Below are positions 43,811-47,893 of a DNA stretch of 47,893 bases, in pieces. Under the pieces are notes generated by a model. It was not told where the DNA came from. It worked only from the letters and a program-made list of their open reading frames with translations, and searched no databases. Origin of the DNA: Streptomyces albus subsp. albus. GTDB lineage: Bacteria > Actinomycetota > Actinomycetes > Streptomycetales > Streptomycetaceae. Each line of letters opens with the position of its first letter. Position 1 is the first letter of the stretch. The stretch lies in assembly GCF_000719865.1 (NCBI RefSeq), contig NZ_JOID01000037.1, positions 1 through 47,893 of the forward strand, given 5' to 3'. The translations under genes were made by a program, and so were the position numbers.

Positions 43811-46800
43811 CTACCGGGTGCGGTAGGCGTCGAGGATCGTCTGGGTCAGCGCGTGGCCGGCACCGCCGGTGACCTCCGCCCTGAGGGACACGCCCGTTCC
43901 GGGCTCCGCGGGGTTGCGGACCTTCACCACACCGTCACGGACCGGGAGTTCCGTCCAGGTCCGGCCGCCGTCGAAGGAGGCGTGAACGGTGAGCGGGCCG
44001 GCCCCGTCCCCCGCCGCGGAGCCCTGCACCGTCACGGGGATCTCCGTGACCGTACCGGCGGGGGCGGTGGAGTCGGGGGCGAGCCCCGGGGTGAAGCGGA
44101 CCGCCGAGGCCGGCAGCCGTACCCGCTCCCCCTCCCCCGCCGCCTCCGAGGTGAACGTCCAGGAGGAGGTGACCTCGCGGGAGACGGTGGCGGGGCCGCG
44201 GCGGGCGACGGTGGTGACGAGCCGGTAGTCCGCCTTCTCCGGCGGCAGGGTGAACTGGGCGCGGTCGAGGATGTCCTCGGCCGTGGCGTAGGGCTCGCCG
44301 TTCCGGTAGAGCGTCGTGGAGGCGGTGTCGTAGAGGCTCTCGCCGCGGTGCCCCGCGCCGTCGGCCAGGGGGTTGATCCGGCCGGAGAGGGTGTCGCCCC
44401 GCCGGAAGAGACCGTCCTCCGCAGCCCCGTCCCCGCCGCCGGGCCCGTCTCCGTCTCCGCCCAGCAAGGGGCCGAAGACCCCGGTGTTGTACGTGTGCTC
44501 GTAAGCCTCGCCCGCCGTGTACGCGGCCCGCTGCGGGCCGGCGTAGACCGCCTCCCGCTCCTCCCCGCGCATCTGCTCGAACCGGTGCGACCAGCGCACG
44601 CCCTCGGTGTTGAGGTACTGCGTGAAGGTGCCGGGGAGGTCCCGGAGGTGGGCCACGGTCCAGCCGAATCCGATGTCGCCGGTGTCCGGTTCGGTGATCA
44701 CCGCGCCCTGCCGCCCCGCCGCCGACGCTCCTTGATGGATCGTCAGCTGCGCGAGCTCCTCGGACGCGACGTCCTTGCGGAAGCCGGTGAAGAGGCCGCC
44801 CTCCCGCCCGTACGCGACCCGGTACTCGGTGTCGGGGCCGCTGCGGAAGCTGCCGACCGTCTTGGCGTGCATCCGCCCGTCCGGCAGCTCGGGGCCGACG
44901 TGCCGGGTGCGGAAGCCGAGTGGCAGCGGCGGGCGCACCAGCCAGACGCTGCCGATGGTGCGGCCGTCCACGGTGGCGTCGAACGACATGGCGGCGTCGG
45001 CGAGTTCGGCCTCCGGGTCCGGCACGGTGATCTCGACCGGCTCGGCCTTCCGCGCGTCGAAGGTGAGGGTGGTGTCCGCGGTGAGGTCCAGCCTCGGCTG
45101 GAGCTGCCAGTCGAGTCCGGCCGCGTCGCCGTCACCGCCGTCACCGCCGGCGAGGACGATCTGGTGGCTCACGAGATAGGTGCCCTCCGGCAGCCGGACG
45201 GTGGCGGTGCCGCCGGTGCCCGAGGTGCCGGTGAAGCCGCCGCGCTCGTAGTCGTAGACGATGGCGGCCCAGTCGGCGGGGGCGGCGCCGTCCCGGCCCA
45301 CGGTGTTCACCGTGAGGTCGTACGACTCCTCCTCGCGGGTCACGGCGCCCGCCGTGCGGACGGACTGGCCGCCTCCGCTCGCCGTGACCACCACCTCGAA
45401 GTCCCCGTAGCGGTCGCCGCCCGGCCGGGTGTCGGCGGTCAGCCCGGTGGAGACGGTGCCGCCCGCGGGGACGGTGATCCGCTCGGCGTCCGGGACGAAC
45501 ATGCCCTCGGGGGCCGGCTCGCCGTCCGGGCCGGTGGCCTCCACGGACAGCGTGAGCGTGAGGTCCTCCTCCCCCAGGTTCCGGTGGACGAGGTCCCGGG
45601 TGACGGGTTCGTCGTCGGTGTGCGGCCAGCGCGGTGCGCCGAAGTCCAGGGAGGAGGCCCCCGCGACGAGGGTCTGCCCGGTGGCCCGGCCCGCGTCCAT
45701 CCGGCCGCTCCCCTTCTCGAAGACGCTCCGGCTCTCCCCCGCCGCGGCCGAGCCGGTCAGGGCCGCCTTGATCCGCTCACCGTTCCAGTCCGGGTGCCGC
45801 TCCGCCAGCAGGGCGGCCGCGCCCGCGGCGTGCGGGGTGGCCATCGACGTCCCCGACAGCGAGCCGTAGCCGTCGGCGACCGGGCCGGCCTCCCCCGCCA
45901 GCACGCTGCCCTCGGCGAGCGCGGCCCCGATCCCGGTGCCCGGGGCCGTCAGGTCGGGCTTCAGCCCGCCGTCCCCGGTGCGCGGGCCGACGGAGGAGAA
46001 GCCGGCGAGCCGGTCCTCGCGGTCGACGGCGCCGACGGTGAGCGCCGCCTCCGCGCTGCCCGGGGAACTGATGGAGCCCGGGCGGGGGCCCGCGTTGCCC
46101 GCGGCGGCCACGAACAGGGGGCCGCTCCCGGCCGAGAGCCGGTTCACGGCCTCCTCCATCGGCCCCACCCCGGGGGCGTCACCCGCGCCGACGCTGAGGT
46201 TGACGACATCGGCGCCCCGGTCGACGGCCCACTCCATACCCGCGATCACGTCCGACTCGCGGCCGCTGTTGTCGTCCCCGATCACCTTGGCGTTCAGCAG
46301 CCGCGCGGCGGGCGCCACACCCCGGTACGCGCCGCCGGACGCGGCGCCCGTCCCCGCCGCGATGGACGCCACGTGGGTGCCGTGGCCGTACCGGTCGGTG
46401 GTATCGGGGGACGCGGAGAAGTTCTTCGCCGCGGCGACCTTGGGGCCGGCCAGATCGGGGTGCGTGGTGTCGATGCCGGAGTCCAGGACGGCGATCGTGA
46501 CGCCCTCGCCCTCCAGTCCGGCCTCCCAGGCGGCGGGGGCGCCGATCTGCCGGACGCTGCGGTCGAGTTCGGCCCGGACCAGGCCGTCGAGCCAGAGGGA
46601 GGCCACCCCGGGCGCGGTGGTGCGCCGACCGCCCTCGCCGGAGGCGCGGGTGAGCGCGGCCCAGGCCGCGGCGGTGTCCCCGGGCCCGGCGGCCACGGCG
46701 TCGGCGCCGATGCTGCGCAGCGGGCGGACGCCGGCGTCCCCGGCGGCGGCGCGCAGCCGGCGCCCGGCGGCCGGGACGTCCTCCTCCGGGCCGTCCCGCT

Positions 46801-47257
46801 CCGGGCCGCTCTCCTCGTAGCGGACGATGAAGGGGAGGGTGTCGCCGTGCAGGGCGCGGAAGGCGGGCCGGCTCAGCTCGGTGACGTCGAACAGCCTGCG
46901 GTCCACGGTGCCGTCGAGGACGAGGGCGGTCGCGTCCTGGGGGATGACGTGCGTGTGGCCGTCGCCGTCGCGCAGCGCCTGGACGGGTATGTGCTCGCGG
47001 CCCTCGGCGGGGAGCACAGCGGTGACGCGTCCGGCGCCGTCCAGGCGGACCCGGTCGCCGGTGACGAGCGTGACGAGCCCCGCCCCCCCGGCCGCGGCGA
47101 AGGGGGCGGGTGCCGCGGCGGTCGGTGAGGTGACGGCGGGTGCCGCGATGGCCGGCGACGCGGTGGCCGGTGGGGCCGCGGCCGGGAGCAGCGCGGCGGT
47201 GACGGCCGCGGCCAGCGCGGCGAGTGCTCTCCGGGTGCGGATGGCGCGGATGGGCAC
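43811..47257 (-). CDS. Secreted subtilisin-like serine protease (S8 family)
   Basis: 1148 residues. Signal peptide about 1-34, a propeptide-like segment to about 230, and an S8 catalytic domain with D259 (VLDSGID), H292 (YGHGTHVAS), oxyanion N388 (AAAGNAG) and S471 (GTSMATPHAAG). The C-terminal 650 residues are beta-rich domains of the kind found in large Streptomyces S8 proteases, with GTYLVSHQIVLAGG and a final VHASFDGGRTWTELPV. The GTG at 47257 follows AGGGGGA. No sorting or anchor signal is seen at the C-terminus (DAYRTR). It is upstream of the peptide export module on the same strand, but with a 590-bp gap. Confidence 0.95.
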   Translation of the reverse strand: MPIRAIRTRRALAALAAAVTAALLPAAAPPATASPAIAAPAVTSPTAAAPAPFAAAGGAGLVTLVTGDRVRLDGAGRVTAVLPAEGREHIPVQALRDGDGHTHVIPQDATALVLDGTVDRRLFDVTELSRPAFRALHGDTLPFIVRYEESGPERDGPEEDVPAAGRRLRAAAGDAGVRPLRSIGADAVAAGPGDTAAAWAALTRASGEGGRRTTAPGVASLWLDGLVRAELDRSVRQIGAPAAWEAGLEGEGVTIAVLDSGIDTTHPDLAGPKVAAAKNFSASPDTTDRYGHGTHVASIAAGTGAASGGAYRGVAPAARLLNAKVIGDDNSGRESDVIAGMEWAVDRGADVVNLSVGAGDAPGVGPMEEAVNRLSAGSGPLFVAAAGNAGPRPGSISSPGSAEAALTVGAVDREDRLAGFSSVGPRTGDGGLKPDLTAPGTGIGAALAEGSVLAGEAGPVADGYGSLSGTSMATPHAAGAAALLAERHPDWNGERIKAALTGSAAAGESRSVFEKGSGRMDAGRATGQTLVAGASSLDFGAPRWPHTDDEPVTRDLVHRNLGEEDLTLTLSVEATGPDGEPAPEGMFVPDAERITVPAGGTVSTGLTADTRPGGDRYGDFEVVVTASGGGQSVRTAGAVTREEESYDLTVNTVGRDGAAPADWAAIVYDYERGGFTGTSGTGGTATVRLPEGTYLVSHQIVLAGGDGGDGDAAGLDWQLQPRLDLTADTTLTFDARKAEPVEITVPDPEAELADAAMSFDATVDGRTIGSVWLVRPPLPLGFRTRHVGPELPDGRMHAKTVGSFRSGPDTEYRVAYGREGGLFTGFRKDVASEELAQLTIHQGASAAGRQGAVITEPDTGDIGFGWTVAHLRDLPGTFTQYLNTEGVRWSHRFEQMRGEEREAVYAGPQRAAYTAGEAYEHTYNTGVFGPLLGGDGDGPGGGDGAAEDGLFRRGDTLSGRINPLADGAGHRGESLYDTASTTLYRNGEPYATAEDILDRAQFTLPPEKADYRLVTTVARRGPATVSREVTSSWTFTSEAAGEGERVRLPASAVRFTPGLAPDSTAPAGTVTEIPVTVQGSAAGDGAGPLTVHASFDGGRTWTELPVRDGVVKVRNPAEPGTGVSLRAEVTGGAGHALTQTILDAYRTR

Positions 47258-47400
47258 GGGGATCCCCCTGCTCGCCTCGGAAGGGCCCCGGGCGGGGGGC
47301 CTCGGAAGAGAGGGCCCGGCCGGAGCCGGCCGGACGCGGCACCTTCGCGTCTCAGGGGGACAGCTCGGTCACAGACGTGTCCCCGGGCCCTGCGCGCCTC

Positions 47401-47430
47401 AGTATCAACGGCGCGGCCGGGGGCGGACAA
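47401..47430 (-). promoter_or_regulatory. Candidate promoter of the S8 protease gene
   Basis: On the minus strand TTGTCC (47430-47425), an 18-bp spacer and GATACT (47406-47401) fit a housekeeping sigma promoter. The leader to the GTG would be about 135 nt. Confidence 0.45.
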
Positions 47431-47529
47431 CGGACGGAAACCGGCCATCCGCGGGCCCCGCGAAAGGGGACCGCAGAACGCCGGGAGGAGACGGGAGGAG
47501 CCGGAGAGGGCCGGGGGCGGGCATGGAGA

Positions 47530-47560
47530 AACCGCAACGCCCTTGTGGGGCGGTGCGGTT
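47530..47560. terminator. Hairpin upstream of the S8 protease gene
   Basis: AACCGCAACGCCC pairs with GGGCGGTGCGGTT with one mismatch; the loop is TTGTG. It is probably a terminator for a neighbouring transcript beyond the right side, insulating the protease promoter. Confidence 0.5.
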
Positions 47561-47861
47561 GACATGGAACGACGACTTCTCGGGCGGACCGGCGGCTCTC
47601 ACGACCCGGACCGGGCGGTGACGGCCGTCCGGCGGCGCCGTGGCGCCCGGGCGGCCGTACTGCCCCGCGTACTCGGGCTCGGTGTCGCCCTGTTCCGGCT
47701 TCTCCTGCCGCGGTCCTCTGTTCCCTGCTCCTGTTGTTCTCTCTCCGGCGCCCCGGACCCGCGCCGTGGCCCGTCGTCCCGCCGGTGCCCTCGTGGGGGG
47801 GTGCCTCTATGTCTTCCGTCAAGACACCCTGTCGGGTTTGGGATGGTTCGGGGTGCTGAGG

Positions 47862-47893
47862 TTATGCGGCGAGCTCGACATCTTTCGGTGTCC
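47862..47893 (-). CDS. Possible C-terminal end of a gene cut by the window edge
   Basis: On the minus strand the last codons read TPKDVELAA followed by TAA (47864-47862). The flanking DNA has lower GC than the rest of the window, which would suit an insertion-sequence transposase or other acquired gene. Nine codons cannot prove a gene. Confidence 0.25.
   Translation of the reverse strand, partial: TPKDVELAA

Larger units (their letters stand above)
47258..47861. other. Upstream region of the S8 protease to the right-edge fragment
   Basis: About 600 bp without a convincing gene. It holds the protease promoter candidate (47401-47430), a hairpin (47530-47560), GC-rich filler, and from about 47800 a lower-GC stretch (GTCTT-CCGTC-AAGAC small hairpin at about 47809-47825) leading to the right-edge reading frame. 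Confidence 0.45.

Noticed and set aside
43601..47128. A very long plus-strand frame opposite the S8 protease
   Set aside because: It is the antisense shadow of the protease gene; no ribosome binding site or domain.

Overview
The window is actinobacterial DNA and almost certainly comes from a Streptomyces or very close relative. It is extremely GC-rich, uses GTG starts and GTGA/ATGA overlaps freely, and carries streptomycete hallmarks: a conservon operon (sensor ATPase, roadblock, DUF742, small GTPase, cytochrome P450), a Streptomyces subtilisin inhibitor, a DUF574 methyltransferase, and B12 genes with long Ala/Pro/Gly/Thr-rich insertions.

Positions 1-16950 are a cobalamin (vitamin B12) corrin-ring block. 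On the minus strand lie cobN (cobaltochelatase large subunit), cobK, cobM and cobL. On the plus strand lie cobG-cobH-cobIJ, joined by 4-nt GTGA overlaps, and cbiD. Two cobalamin riboswitches, both on the minus strand, precede cobL-cobM (about 16752-16945) and cobN (about 5532-5662, unusually far upstream). The gene set mixes the O2-dependent pathway (CobG, CobN, CobK) with CbiD, the C1-methyltransferase normally assigned to the anaerobic pathway. The gaps between these genes hold several short tandem-repeat tracts.

Positions 17386-22324 are a complete conservon. Its terminal P450 lacks the K-helix ExxR arginine, as in the CYP157 family, and carries a disordered tail of about 220 residues. Next come an SDR oxidoreductase/DMT transporter pair, a GT4 glycosyltransferase, a HIT protein, gdhA (NADP-type glutamate dehydrogenase), a DUF574 methyltransferase, a ubiquitin-like/Mut7-C RNase-type protein, a DUF2804 protein, a secreted SGNH hydrolase, a subtilisin inhibitor and a secreted Cip1-like protein with a His-rich linker.

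Positions 36168-47257 are the most distinctive accessory region. A 68-residue double-glycine peptide without cysteine lies directly upstream of a three-gene export cassette of the NHLM/NHLP bacteriocin type: an HlyD-like adaptor, a C39 peptidase-ABC protein, and a second ABC protein with Tyr/Gly-rich extensions. No modification enzyme is visible. A large secreted S8 serine protease lies upstream on the same strand, and the subtilisin inhibitor lies about 9 kb away. I regard this peptide-export module as the best candidate for an undescribed system.

Both edges cut genes. A minus-strand gene starts at position 21 behind a near-perfect ribosome binding site and leaves the window on the left. The last codons of a minus-strand reading frame appear at the right end, in DNA of lower GC content.
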